Below are positions 1 through 7,404 of a stretch of DNA of 64,000 nt, piece by piece; the first letter of the stretch is position 1; every line of letters begins with the position of its first letter. Below the pieces are notes generated by a model. That model was not told the DNA's origin and did not search any database. It worked only from the letters and a program-made list of their open reading frames with translations. Made by a program: the position numbers and the translations under genes. Origin of the DNA: Nitrospirota bacterium. Its GTDB lineage: Bacteria > Nitrospirota > Nitrospiria > Nitrospirales > Nitrospiraceae. The stretch spans positions 186,001 through 250,000 of the forward strand of contig JACRLR010000007.1 in the NCBI GenBank assembly GCA_016219645.1, written 5' to 3'.

Positions 1-116
1 TCATGGCACGCAAGGCCCAGGTTCGCGACTTCGTTGTGTTTCACTTCTCTCCACGGTATACCGGTCAGGGTGAAGTATTGGAGCGGGAAGCGATGGATGC
101 GTTTCAAGGAATCTGA
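1..116 (+). CDS. C-terminal end of an RNase Z-like metallo-beta-lactamase protein (partial)
   Basis: The reading frame is open from the window edge to a TGA at 114-116, giving at least 37 residues. The visible tail contains FVVFHFSPRY followed by a short acidic helix ending in EAMDAF. This resembles the C-terminus of ribonuclease Z (tRNA 3'-processing endonuclease), where an HFSPRY-type segment closes the metallo-beta-lactamase fold. The catalytic core lies outside the window, so the call rests on this tail alone. The next gene begins 12 bp downstream on the same strand, so the two may be co-transcribed. Confidence 0.5.
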   Translation, partial: MARKAQVRDFVVFHFSPRYTGQGEVLEREAMDAFQGI

Positions 117-128
117 GGAGGACCTACA

Positions 129-467
129 GTGAATGACGTCATGAAGTATGCCCTGTACTTTCTGTTGGGGGGGACAATCGTCAGCCTCTCCACCTACCTC
201 GGCTCTCAAGGCAAGTCCTTCCTCGCTGCCTTTGCCAGCACCTTTCCCGCCATCACCGGCGCCACATTTGTGCTGATCTATCTGAACGGCGGCAACGAGG
301 CGATCGTGAGCTACGCAAAAAGCTTGCTGTGGTTCGTTCCGCCCTGGGTCGTCTATGTCATTGCCATGATCGTGGTCGTCCCCCGCTTCGGCTTCTGGCC
401 CGCCATGATCGGGTCCCTCGTGTTGTATTTGGGCTGTGTGGGGCTGGTGAAGATTGGCTTGAAATAA
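129..467 (+). CDS. Small integral membrane protein, DUF3147/GlpM-like
   Basis: This 112-aa protein is almost entirely hydrophobic, with four predicted membrane helices at about residues 5-25, 35-52, 65-88 and 90-110. Length and helix pattern match the DUF3147/GlpM-type inner-membrane proteins, whose function is unknown. The start is a GTG at 129 preceded by GAGGAGG with good spacing; that ribosome site overlaps the stop of the upstream RNase Z-like gene, which points to co-translation. There is no charged catalytic motif. The family name is a resemblance, not a certainty. Confidence 0.6.
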   Translation: MNDVMKYALYFLLGGTIVSLSTYLGSQGKSFLAAFASTFPAITGATFVLIYLNGGNEAIVSYAKSLLWFVPPWVVYVIAMIVVVPRFGFWPAMIGSLVLYLGCVGLVKIGLK

Positions 468-568
468 TCGACCGGGTCATTGGCGCTGGGCAGGTCCATG
501 TGACTGGAAATGCCGGCTAGCCCCCAAGGGGGATGGCGTCCCGACTGCCCGCTGAATACGGCCTGATC

Positions 569-895
569 CTACTGTGGCTCCACAACCACCGCTGTGCCCA
601 CGGCAGTGACCATCAGCATGCTGCTGTTGGCGCCGATCGTTTCATAGTCGATATCGATGCCGACGATGGCGTTGGCGCCCAGATGACGAGCCTGCTCGCG
701 CATTTCACCAAGTGCAATGTCTTTGGCCTTGCGTAGTTCGGCTTCATAGGCCGCCGATCGGCCGCCCACGATATCGCGAACCGACGCGAAAAAATCGCGG
801 AAGATGTTCGCGCCGAGGATGGCGTCTCCGGAGACCAACCCTAAATACTTGACTGCATGCTTTCCATCAATGCTCGGTGTTGTTGATAAAATCAT
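569..895 (-). CDS. YbjQ/UPF0145 family protein
   Basis: The 108-aa product starts [11 protein letters not shown] and continues with a glycine-rich [12 protein letters not shown] segment, an amphipathic helix rich in Arg/Ala/Glu, and [15 protein letters not shown] near the C-terminus. These are hallmarks of the YbjQ/UPF0145 putative heavy-metal-binding family, which forms a pentameric barrel-like fold and has no proven reaction. I chose the ATG at 895 over one 51 bp upstream because GGGAGGGAG lies just before it and family members begin at this point. It is convergent with the upstream membrane-protein gene and stands alone. Confidence 0.8.
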   Translation of the reverse strand: MILSTTPSIDGKHAVKYLGLVSGDAILGANIFRDFFASVRDIVGGRSAAYEAELRKAKDIALGEMREQARHLGANAIVGIDIDYETIGANSSMLMVTAVGTAVVVEPQ

Positions 896-1071
896 AACTC
901 CCTCCCGTTGTCCGGCCCATCCTCTCACTGTTGGAAGGAATCGCAAAGCCTTTCGCCGATTCCTCCGATACCAGAAGCGGCGGAGAAATTACAATTACCT
1001 AGGCACTCTTTTGGGGCTGTAGTATAACAACAGTTGACGGGCAAGACAGACCCATTGAGAAAGGACAGGCA

Positions 1072-1416
1072 ATGGCTGGATTTGTCATGCGAAAGAACAG
1101 CCGGCTCAAGAGACTGGTGCCAGTGCGATATCTTCGTGATGGGATCGCCGGTGAAGGAATCATAAAAGATCTCTCTCTGAGCGGGAGTTACATTACCGGG
1201 AATGAACCGGTCTCGATTGGAATGTCGCTCAACTTGCAAGTGTTTGTACCGGGAGACTCGGAGCCATTGCTGATCGATCACGCCGTCGTAAAATGGGTCA
1301 AGGGATCTGAATTTGGCGTAGATTTCGATACCTCCAGGCCAAAGGAAACCAAGCAACTCACCAAGGTCATCGCTTCACTGGTCAAAGCCCATCATGGCTC
1401 ACCCCGTAATGGATAA
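1072..1416 (+). CDS. PilZ domain protein (putative c-di-GMP receptor)
   Basis: This 114-aa single-domain protein has an Arg-rich N-terminus (RKNSRLKRLVPVRY), then DLSLSGSYI, then a beta-barrel ending in WVKGSEFGVDFD. The Arg cluster followed by a D-x-S-x-x-G motif is the cyclic-di-GMP binding signature of PilZ domains. An alternative ATG lies five codons in. It presumably relays c-di-GMP levels to a partner protein, but no partner is encoded alongside: its neighbours are a divergent YbjQ gene and the rpsB leader. Confidence 0.82.
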   Translation: MAGFVMRKNSRLKRLVPVRYLRDGIAGEGIIKDLSLSGSYITGNEPVSIGMSLNLQVFVPGDSEPLLIDHAVVKWVKGSEFGVDFDTSRPKETKQLTKVIASLVKAHHGSPRNG

Positions 1417-1838
1417 GTGGCGATCGAACAGCTCGGCTCAGGTCTCTGAATATCCACTCCATATAATAAAGGCATGGCCGGGTCCTCGGCCAAGCCAGCT
1501 GAGCAGGGGTTGGCCGATATAATACGCAGCTGCTGTCCCGCCAGCCTCCGTTACGCCCCGCCTGTCCCAGCAACCCCGCAACCAGCACCCGCAACAATGG
1601 AGAGAGGCCTGCTTTGCCACGAAGGAGATGGCCTGGCCTTGCCAAACTGACCGTGACCATGCTAGCGTGCCACGGTTATAGCGTTCGGGAGATGACCTTC
1701 TCCTCGTACAATTTCGTGCGGGGAGGAACAGCATAAAATTCATATCGACGTCACGGACGTCGCTCGACTTGAGAATAAGGGGGCAACCCCTCGCCTGTGA
1801 CAACAGGCGCTCTGCAAGTCTTGAGAGGAGGTGAAGGC
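1417..1838 (+). promoter_or_regulatory. Intergenic leader of the rpsB operon
   Basis: About 420 bp without a convincing gene. Near the 3' end are two consecutive stem-loops: GGGG-CAA-CCCC at about 1780-1790, and a perfect 7-bp stem CGCCTGT/ACAGGCG with a GACA loop at 1792-1809. The ribosome site GAGAGGAGGTGAAGG precedes the rpsB ATG at 1839. Because rpsB-tsf leaders in other bacteria carry S2-responsive structures, these hairpins could serve autoregulation; that is inference. GC-rich inverted repeats near 1476-1530 were also seen. No promoter can be assigned with confidence. Confidence 0.35.
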
Positions 1839-2612
1839 ATGGGAGTGGTTTCGATCAAGGAATTGTTGGAAGCCGGTGTCCATTTTGGACATCAAACGAA
1901 CCGATGGAACCCGAAGATGAAAAAGTTCCTCTTTGGAGAGCGCAACGGTATCTATATCATCGATCTTCAACAAACACTGGCTCGAATGGAGCAAGCCTAT
2001 GCCTTCGTCCGTGACACCGTGGCTTCAGGCCAATCGGTCCTGTTTGTCGGCACAAAACGGCAGGCTGCTGAAATCCTTCAGGAAGAAGCCTTACGCGCCA
2101 ATATGTTCTTCGTCAACCAACGCTGGCTCGGCGGGATGCTGACGAACTTTCAGACCATCCGGAAAAGTATCGATAAAATGAAAAAGCTGGAGGCCAAGCT
2201 GGCGGATCCCAGCCACTACGGGCTGAAGAAAAAAGAAGTCTTGAAGATGCAGAAGGAAATCGTAAAGCTTCAAAAGTATCTCAGCGGCATCAAGGATATG
2301 AGAGGTGTGCCGGGAGCCGTATTCGTACTCGACACACGCATAGAGCATATCGCCGTACAGGAAGCGGGTCGGCTGGAGATCCCCGTGATCGCAATCCTGG
2401 ACTCAAATTGCGAACCGGATCACATCACCTATCCGATTCCTGGAAACGACGACGCCATCCGTTCCATCAAGCTCATCACGTCGCGCATTGCGGACGCCTG
2501 CATTGAAGGCGCCCACTTGCGGGCGCAACGTGAAGAAGCAGAATTCAAGCCAGTACCGGCTGTAGGAGACAAGGCCGCACCCGTCAGCTTCGCGAGCGCA
2601 CCGGTTTCATAA
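1839..2612 (+). CDS. rpsB: 30S ribosomal protein S2
   Basis: The 257-aa protein begins [19 protein letters not shown], the classic S2 start, and carries [37 protein letters not shown], and [14 protein letters not shown] followed by [16 protein letters not shown]2 is a late-assembling protein of the small subunit needed for S1 binding. An upstream in-frame start at 1797 is rejected because GAGAGGAGGTGAAGG sits immediately before 1839. It is the first gene of a plus-strand run with tsf, pyrH, frr and alr. Confidence 0.98.
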   Translation: MGVVSIKELLEAGVHFGHQTNRWNPKMKKFLFGERNGIYIIDLQQTLARMEQAYAFVRDTVASGQSVLFVGTKRQAAEILQEEALRANMFFVNQRWLGGMLTNFQTIRKSIDKMKKLEAKLADPSHYGLKKKEVLKMQKEIVKLQKYLSGIKDMRGVPGAVFVLDTRIEHIAVQEAGRLEIPVIAILDSNCEPDHITYPIPGNDDAIRSIKLITSRIADACIEGAHLRAQREEAEFKPVPAVGDKAAPVSFASAPVS

Positions 2613-2669
2613 CGCCGGGCACATGTATCAACGATTGCTTCCACTGTTTACGGAGAAGGACTGTCGCGT

Positions 2670-3266
2670 ATGGCTGGATCAAGTCAGCTGGTCAAAGAAT
2701 TAAGAGAAAGAACGGGCGCCGGCATCCTCGATTGCCAGAAGGCGCTCACTGAGAACAACGACGATATTGAGAAAGCCGTCGATTTCCTGCGCCAAAAAGG
2801 CTTGGCCGCGGCGCTCAAAAAATCCGGTCGCGAAACCAACCAAGGACTCATACACGCCTATATCCACATGGGTGGAAAAATCGGCGTGCTCATCGAAGTC
2901 AACTGTGAGACCGACTTTGTCGCCAGAAACGAGGCCTTTAAGTCGTTCGTCAACGACCTGGCTCTCCAGGTGGCTGCCGGGAAGCCCTCCTATGTCAGGA
3001 GGGAGGATATTCCCGCCTCGGTCATCGAAAAAGAACGATCGATTTATGAGGGTCAGGCCCAAGCCATGCTCAAGCCCCCCGCCGCATGGCCGAAGATCGT
3101 AGAGGGCAAGTTAGAGAAGTTCTACCAGGAATCCTGCCTGATCGAGCAATTCTTCATCAAGGACCCAGCGGTCACAATTAAGGATCTCCTTGCACAGAAG
3201 ATCGCCATCATCGGCGAGAACATGAACATCCGTCGCTTCACACGGTATCAATTAGGCGAAGCATGA
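2670..3266 (+). CDS. tsf: Elongation factor Ts (compact form)
   Basis: A 198-aa guanine-nucleotide exchange factor for EF-Tu. The N-terminal UBA-like domain has [20 protein letters not shown], followed by the core with [15 protein letters not shown], the conserved TDFVAR motif that contacts EF-Tu. The C-terminal part has [15 protein letters not shown]. The length matches the short Thermus-type EF-Ts with one dimerisation subdomain rather than the roughly 280-aa enterobacterial form. Its stop overlaps the pyrH start (ATGA), so the two are translationally coupled. Confidence 0.97.
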   Translation: MAGSSQLVKELRERTGAGILDCQKALTENNDDIEKAVDFLRQKGLAAALKKSGRETNQGLIHAYIHMGGKIGVLIEVNCETDFVARNEAFKSFVNDLALQVAAGKPSYVRREDIPASVIEKERSIYEGQAQAMLKPPAAWPKIVEGKLEKFYQESCLIEQFFIKDPAVTIKDLLAQKIAIIGENMNIRRFTRYQLGEA

Positions 3267-3988
3267 GCCCTGCCAACTATCGGCGCATCCTCCTCAAAGT
3301 GAGCGGAGAGATGTTAGCCGGTGAGCAGGGCTACGGTATCCAACCATCCATCCTTGAGGGCCTCGCCTCTGAAATCGCTTCCGTCGTGGCTCTTGATATC
3401 GAAGTCGCCGTGGTCATCGGCGGCGGCAATATCTTCCGCGGCATTGCCGCCAGCGCCTCCGGCATGGAACGAGCCTCCGCCGACTACATGGGGATGCTTG
3501 CGACAGTACTCAATGCCTTGGCTCTGCAAAACGCGCTTGAGCGCGCCGGCATTATCACGAGGGTGCAATCGGCGATCGAAATGCGGCAGCTGGCGGAGGG
3601 GTACATCCGTCGACGAGCCATTCGCCACCTTGAGAAAAAGCGCGTGGTCATTTTTGCAGGCGGGACCGGAAATCCCTACTTCTCAACCGATACTGCCGCA
3701 GCGCTCAGGGCGATGGAGATCGGCGCCCAGGTCATCGTGAAAGGGACCAAAGTCGACGGTATTTACGACGCCGACCCGGTGAAGAACCCCTCTGCCAAGA
3801 AGTATCACACGATCTCCTTTCTCTCGATCTTGAATCAGAATTTGAAAGTGATGGATGCCACGGCCATCAGTCTCTGCATGGATAATAATCTTCCACTGAT
3901 CGTGTTCAACCTGAAGGAACAGGGCAATTTCAAGCGCGTGGCCACCGGCGAAGCGATCGGCACCCTTGTCACCCCCGATCGCCGCTAA
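3263..3988 (+). CDS. pyrH: Uridylate kinase (UMP kinase)
   Basis: A 241-aa member of the amino-acid-kinase fold that phosphorylates UMP to UDP. Visible motifs: [10 protein letters not shown] at the N-terminus, [11 protein letters not shown] for phosphate binding, [36 protein letters not shown], and [12 protein letters not shown], all diagnostic of bacterial PyrH. It overlaps the end of tsf by 4 bp and is followed after 18 bp by frr, the usual order in bacteria. Confidence 0.97.
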   Translation: MSPANYRRILLKVSGEMLAGEQGYGIQPSILEGLASEIASVVALDIEVAVVIGGGNIFRGIAASASGMERASADYMGMLATVLNALALQNALERAGIITRVQSAIEMRQLAEGYIRRRAIRHLEKKRVVIFAGGTGNPYFSTDTAAALRAMEIGAQVIVKGTKVDGIYDADPVKNPSAKKYHTISFLSILNQNLKVMDATAISLCMDNNLPLIVFNLKEQGNFKRVATGEAIGTLVTPDRR

Positions 3989-4006
3989 CTGTCTGGGGAG
4001 TCTCTC

Positions 4007-4570
4007 ATGTCGAACCCTACAACCATACGCCAAAAGGTTACGGAAAAGATGGAGTCCGCACTGGAGCATCTCAAACGAGACTTGGCCGGCCTACGGACAG
4101 GGCGAGCCTCGGTTGCCCTTCTTGACGGTGTGCGGGTCGATTATTACGGCACGATGACCCCGCTGAAACAGGTGGCCAATATTTCGACCCCGGAGGCCCG
4201 CCTCATTACGATCCAGCCGTGGGAACCGGGCCTGATCAAGGAAATCGAGAAATCTCTGGCAGGATCGGGCCTCGGCGTCACACCGTCCAACGACGGCAAA
4301 ATCATCCGCATCCCGCTCCCGCCGCTCACGGAAGAACGCCGAAAGGATCTGAGCAAGATCTGCAAAAAGCACGGTGAAGATACAAAGGTGGTCGTGCGCG
4401 GGTTTCGTCGGGATGCCAACGAAGAGTTGAAGAAATTGCAAAAGGATGGGAAGTTAACCGAAGACGAGCTGCGAAAGGCTGAAGCCGACACCCAGAAACT
4501 CACAGACCAGTATGTTCAGAAGATCGACGAAGTCGTGAAGAAAAAAGACCTGGAAATCATGGAAGTGTGA
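4007..4570 (+). CDS. frr: Ribosome recycling factor
   Basis: The 187-aa length matches the family. Conserved stretches include LRTGRASVALLDGVRVDYYG in the hinge region, PLKQVANISTPEARLI, IEKSLAGSGLGVTPSNDGK, and IRIPLPPLTEERRKDL. RRF splits post-termination ribosomes together with EF-G. The last codons overlap the alr start (GTGTGA), which suggests coupling. Confidence 0.97.
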   Translation: MSNPTTIRQKVTEKMESALEHLKRDLAGLRTGRASVALLDGVRVDYYGTMTPLKQVANISTPEARLITIQPWEPGLIKEIEKSLAGSGLGVTPSNDGKIIRIPLPPLTEERRKDLSKICKKHGEDTKVVVRGFRRDANEELKKLQKDGKLTEDELRKAEADTQKLTDQYVQKIDEVVKKKDLEIMEV

Positions 4571-5724
4571 CCTCGATTTCTACCTTGCTGCCCACCTACG
4601 CCACCATCGATCTCGCGGCCCTGGCCCATAATCTCTCCCAGATCAAGCGCTACCTGTCACCAAGCTGCGAAGTGATGGCGGTCGTCAAGGCCAATGCGTA
4701 CGGGCATGGAGCGGTGGAGACTGCTCAAGCACTCTCCAGCCAAGGCGTTGGACGGTTTGCCGTCGCCTCGCTCGACGAGGGGATCGCACTCCGCCATGCC
4801 GGACTCTCAGCCTCTATCGTCGTTCTGGGAGCGCTCCTTGAAGAACAGGTACGAGACCTGGTCGCGTACCGGTTGACTCCGGTCGTCAGCGATAGGCTTA
4901 TTCTTCCCCGCTTGGCCAAGGCCGCCCATTCGCAGCCGGCTCCCTACCCCATTCACCTCAAGGTCGAAACCGGGATGGGACGGCTGGGATTTTCTCCGGA
5001 AGAGCTGCTCGCTCTCCTCGACGACCCAATCCTTCGAGGCCCTCTTCATATCGAGGGACTGATGACCCACCTCGCCGACGCAGACGGCACGGACAGCGCC
5101 TTCACAGAACGACAACTTAACCTATTCCGCTCCATGTTGAAGCAGATCCAACAACATGGTCTCACGATTCCGTTGCTGCATACGGCCAACAGCGCGGCAA
5201 TCGTCAGGTTTCCCGATGCCCACTTCTCTCTCGTGCGCCCCGGCATCATGCTCTACGGATACCATACCCTGCCGCCTTCTATTCCGGCTCCTGATCTCAA
5301 ACCAGTCCTCTCACTCCAGAGCACAATCGTCCAGCTCCGAGGCATTCCCCGGGGAGGAACCGTCAGCTACAACAGAACATTCGTTGCCGAGCGACCGACA
5401 CGTATCGCGGTGCTGCCGATCGGCTATGCCGACGGCTATAGCCGACGGCTCTCCCATCGCGCATCGGTTTTGATTCAGGGACGCCGGGCCCCGATCATCG
5501 GTCTGGTCTGCATGGATATGATCATGATCGATGTCACCGACCTTGGACCGGTGCGAGTAGGTGAGATCGTCACGCTGATCGGGCGACAGGGAGGAGAATC
5601 GATCCGGGCTGATGAAGTTTCTGGCTGGATGGACACGATCCCCTATGAGGTCCTCTGCGGGATAGGCCCTCGTGTGCCACGGATTTATCAATCCGCTGCG
5701 CGGGAGGAGCGGGACCACGAATAG
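4567..5724 (+). CDS. alr: Alanine racemase
   Basis: This 385-aa PLP enzyme interconverts L- and D-alanine for peptidoglycan. The PLP lysine lies in AVVKANAYGHGA near residue 41; LKVETGMGRLGF, THLADAD, HTANSAA and SLVRPGIMLYG follow the fold-III barrel pattern. The second catalytic tyrosine region is in GGTVSYNRTF, with LPIGYADGYSRRL after it. The start is the GTG at 4567 overlapping the frr stop; its place after frr (where uppS is common) links translation and wall genes in one run. Confidence 0.95.
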   Translation: MTSISTLLPTYATIDLAALAHNLSQIKRYLSPSCEVMAVVKANAYGHGAVETAQALSSQGVGRFAVASLDEGIALRHAGLSASIVVLGALLEEQVRDLVAYRLTPVVSDRLILPRLAKAAHSQPAPYPIHLKVETGMGRLGFSPEELLALLDDPILRGPLHIEGLMTHLADADGTDSAFTERQLNLFRSMLKQIQQHGLTIPLLHTANSAAIVRFPDAHFSLVRPGIMLYGYHTLPPSIPAPDLKPVLSLQSTIVQLRGIPRGGTVSYNRTFVAERPTRIAVLPIGYADGYSRRLSHRASVLIQGRRAPIIGLVCMDMIMIDVTDLGPVRVGEIVTLIGRQGGESIRADEVSGWMDTIPYEVLCGIGPRVPRIYQSAAREERDHE

Positions 5725-5738
5725 CCTCACTGTAACTC

Positions 5739-5976
5739 GCAGGATGTTCAAAAAGGCCAGTCTTCTCACCCGCTCAACCCTAGCGCGCCGAGACGCGCCT
5801 TGTCCCTGGCAAGGCCGCAGGCGAATTAAAACCGGAGGCGTACCCTCAGGGGCGCACGGTGCGACGAATAAGGAGCACCACGTCTGTGCGCGCCGCCGAG
5901 TGGTGAGGCGGCTGGGTCCCCGTTGAGGATTTTGATGAGCCGAGAACGCTGCTGGCGGATTTTTTCAGCATCCTGC
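5739..5976. repeat. Family A inverted-repeat element, copy 1
   Basis: An element of about 238 bp whose ends are inverted copies: GCAGGATGTTCAAAAA on the left and, read in reverse complement, GCAGGATGCTGAAAAAA on the right. The interior contains CACCCGCTCAACC, GCGCGCCGAGACGCGCC and GCAAGGCCGCAGGCG blocks shared with the other family A copies. The right end overlaps the TAG stop of the minus-strand FadL-type gene. It fills the whole gap between the convergent alr and fadL genes and may act as a bidirectional terminator. Confidence 0.75.
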
Positions 5977-7385
5977 TAATACACCATTCGAATCGACACA
6001 CTGCCGTTATACAGTGTCGTCCTGTATATCCCGTCGACGGTCGGATTGCGATTGCCGGTGACTGTACGGTCCTCGTACAGTCCGGCTTGAAACGAGAGAT
6101 CAACTCCAACTGATCTTGGCGTGAGCCAGCCCACGCCGAAATCTCCGCAGCGCATCAGGCCAAGAAACGATCCCTGCTCCTTGCACAATAGTCCAACCCC
6201 TCCCCCGACAACGTGGAGGTCCGCAGAAGGAATCCCTGGGTCATAGCTGAAATCGGGCATCTGATTCTGCTGATTGGTGTAGCCGGCCCGCAAGGCTACG
6301 ACCCAGTGCGGAAGCGACTCAAGCGCCAGCCACTTATATTCGGTTCCAAACATCACCGCATAGGTGCTACGCCAATTCTGCGGCTGTGCGATGGTTGCAC
6401 CGTTCCCCAAGGTCACATCGAGATTACTCACGGACTTCCACCCCACGTAATCCACGTCCATCTCTACTTTCCATTCCTGCTCACTCGTCCGAACCGGCCA
6501 AATCGCAATCGCTCCTGTGATGATCTGCGGTAGAACCAAGGTGGCTTTGGCATCCGACACGCTGGCTCCATTGGCCAATAACGCGCCGGTCAGATGGAGA
6601 GTCGCTTGACTGCGATAGACGATACCGATGTTTGCCAGTGGCTTCCCATCTGCATTACGCAGTGCCGTATAGAGTAAGCTGGCATTGAAGCCAGCCGCGG
6701 TGTCCTTGCCGTAGAGCTCTACCCTCGATCCCGCTGGAATTCCGAGCCCTCCTGGCCAGACCGATTGTCGCTCGACATGGCCTTCGCCAGCGAGTCCACT
6801 GAATGCATAGATATCAGCTCCCAGTCCCAGAGAAACATTCTCCGTCACCTTGTAGGCAACGGTCGGTTTGATATCCAGCAGCGGCAATGCGCTGAAAGTT
6901 GTGGCTGTCTTGAACGGCCCATCGCTTGGCCAACGAGTGAGCGAGCCGAAAGGCACAGTCAGGCCGATTCCGACAGATAAGTCACCTAAGGCTGTCAGCC
7001 CCAGACTCTGCAAATTCGCTGTGACGTATGCATGCACGGGAGGAGGCCAGGCCACCGTTCCGTTTCGATCGCCCCTTGCCGTGACTCCCGTAGGACTGGT
7101 GAAGTCTGTTGACCCGCCGGAAATCAGCCCGCCCCCCATGAACTGAAGCCCCCGTAACTGAGTCATGCCTGCCGGGTTGTAGTGCAGTGCCGAGGGATCG
7201 TCGGCTTGGGCGGCAAAGGCATTGCCCATTGCGGACGCGGCAGCTCCCTGCCCTTGAATACGAGGTACTTGTGCCGAGGCGATCCCAGACACGCAACCCA
7301 ACCACAGGCCTATCTGACAGATCCACGCTACCCGGATCCAAAGAACCAATCCGGCCCTGCAGCAACATCGGTCCCAGACTCTCAT
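5976..7385 (-). CDS. FadL/OmpP1/TodX-type outer-membrane transport protein
   Basis: A 469-aa beta-barrel protein. The N-terminal hydrophobic stretch (about residues 10-36) ending in SAQ is a signal peptide; then AMGNAFAAQADDPSALHYNPAGMTQL, the hallmark of the FadL family where an N-terminal hatch plugs the barrel. Many alternating strands follow, and the C-terminus ends SIRMVY with a terminal aromatic. The family carries hydrophobic compounds across the outer membrane; the substrate here cannot be read. It follows the hybrid kinase gene by 19 bp, so the two may be co-transcribed. The stop codon lies in a family A repeat. Confidence 0.87.
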   Translation of the reverse strand: MRVWDRCCCRAGLVLWIRVAWICQIGLWLGCVSGIASAQVPRIQGQGAAASAMGNAFAAQADDPSALHYNPAGMTQLRGLQFMGGGLISGGSTDFTSPTGVTARGDRNGTVAWPPPVHAYVTANLQSLGLTALGDLSVGIGLTVPFGSLTRWPSDGPFKTATTFSALPLLDIKPTVAYKVTENVSLGLGADIYAFSGLAGEGHVERQSVWPGGLGIPAGSRVELYGKDTAAGFNASLLYTALRNADGKPLANIGIVYRSQATLHLTGALLANGASVSDAKATLVLPQIITGAIAIWPVRTSEQEWKVEMDVDYVGWKSVSNLDVTLGNGATIAQPQNWRSTYAVMFGTEYKWLALESLPHWVVALRAGYTNQQNQMPDFSYDPGIPSADLHVVGGGVGLLCKEQGSFLGLMRCGDFGVGWLTPRSVGVDLSFQAGLYEDRTVTGNRNPTVDGIYRTTLYNGSVSIRMVY

Positions 7386-7404
7386 AGCCTTGGGCCCCTC
7401 TATC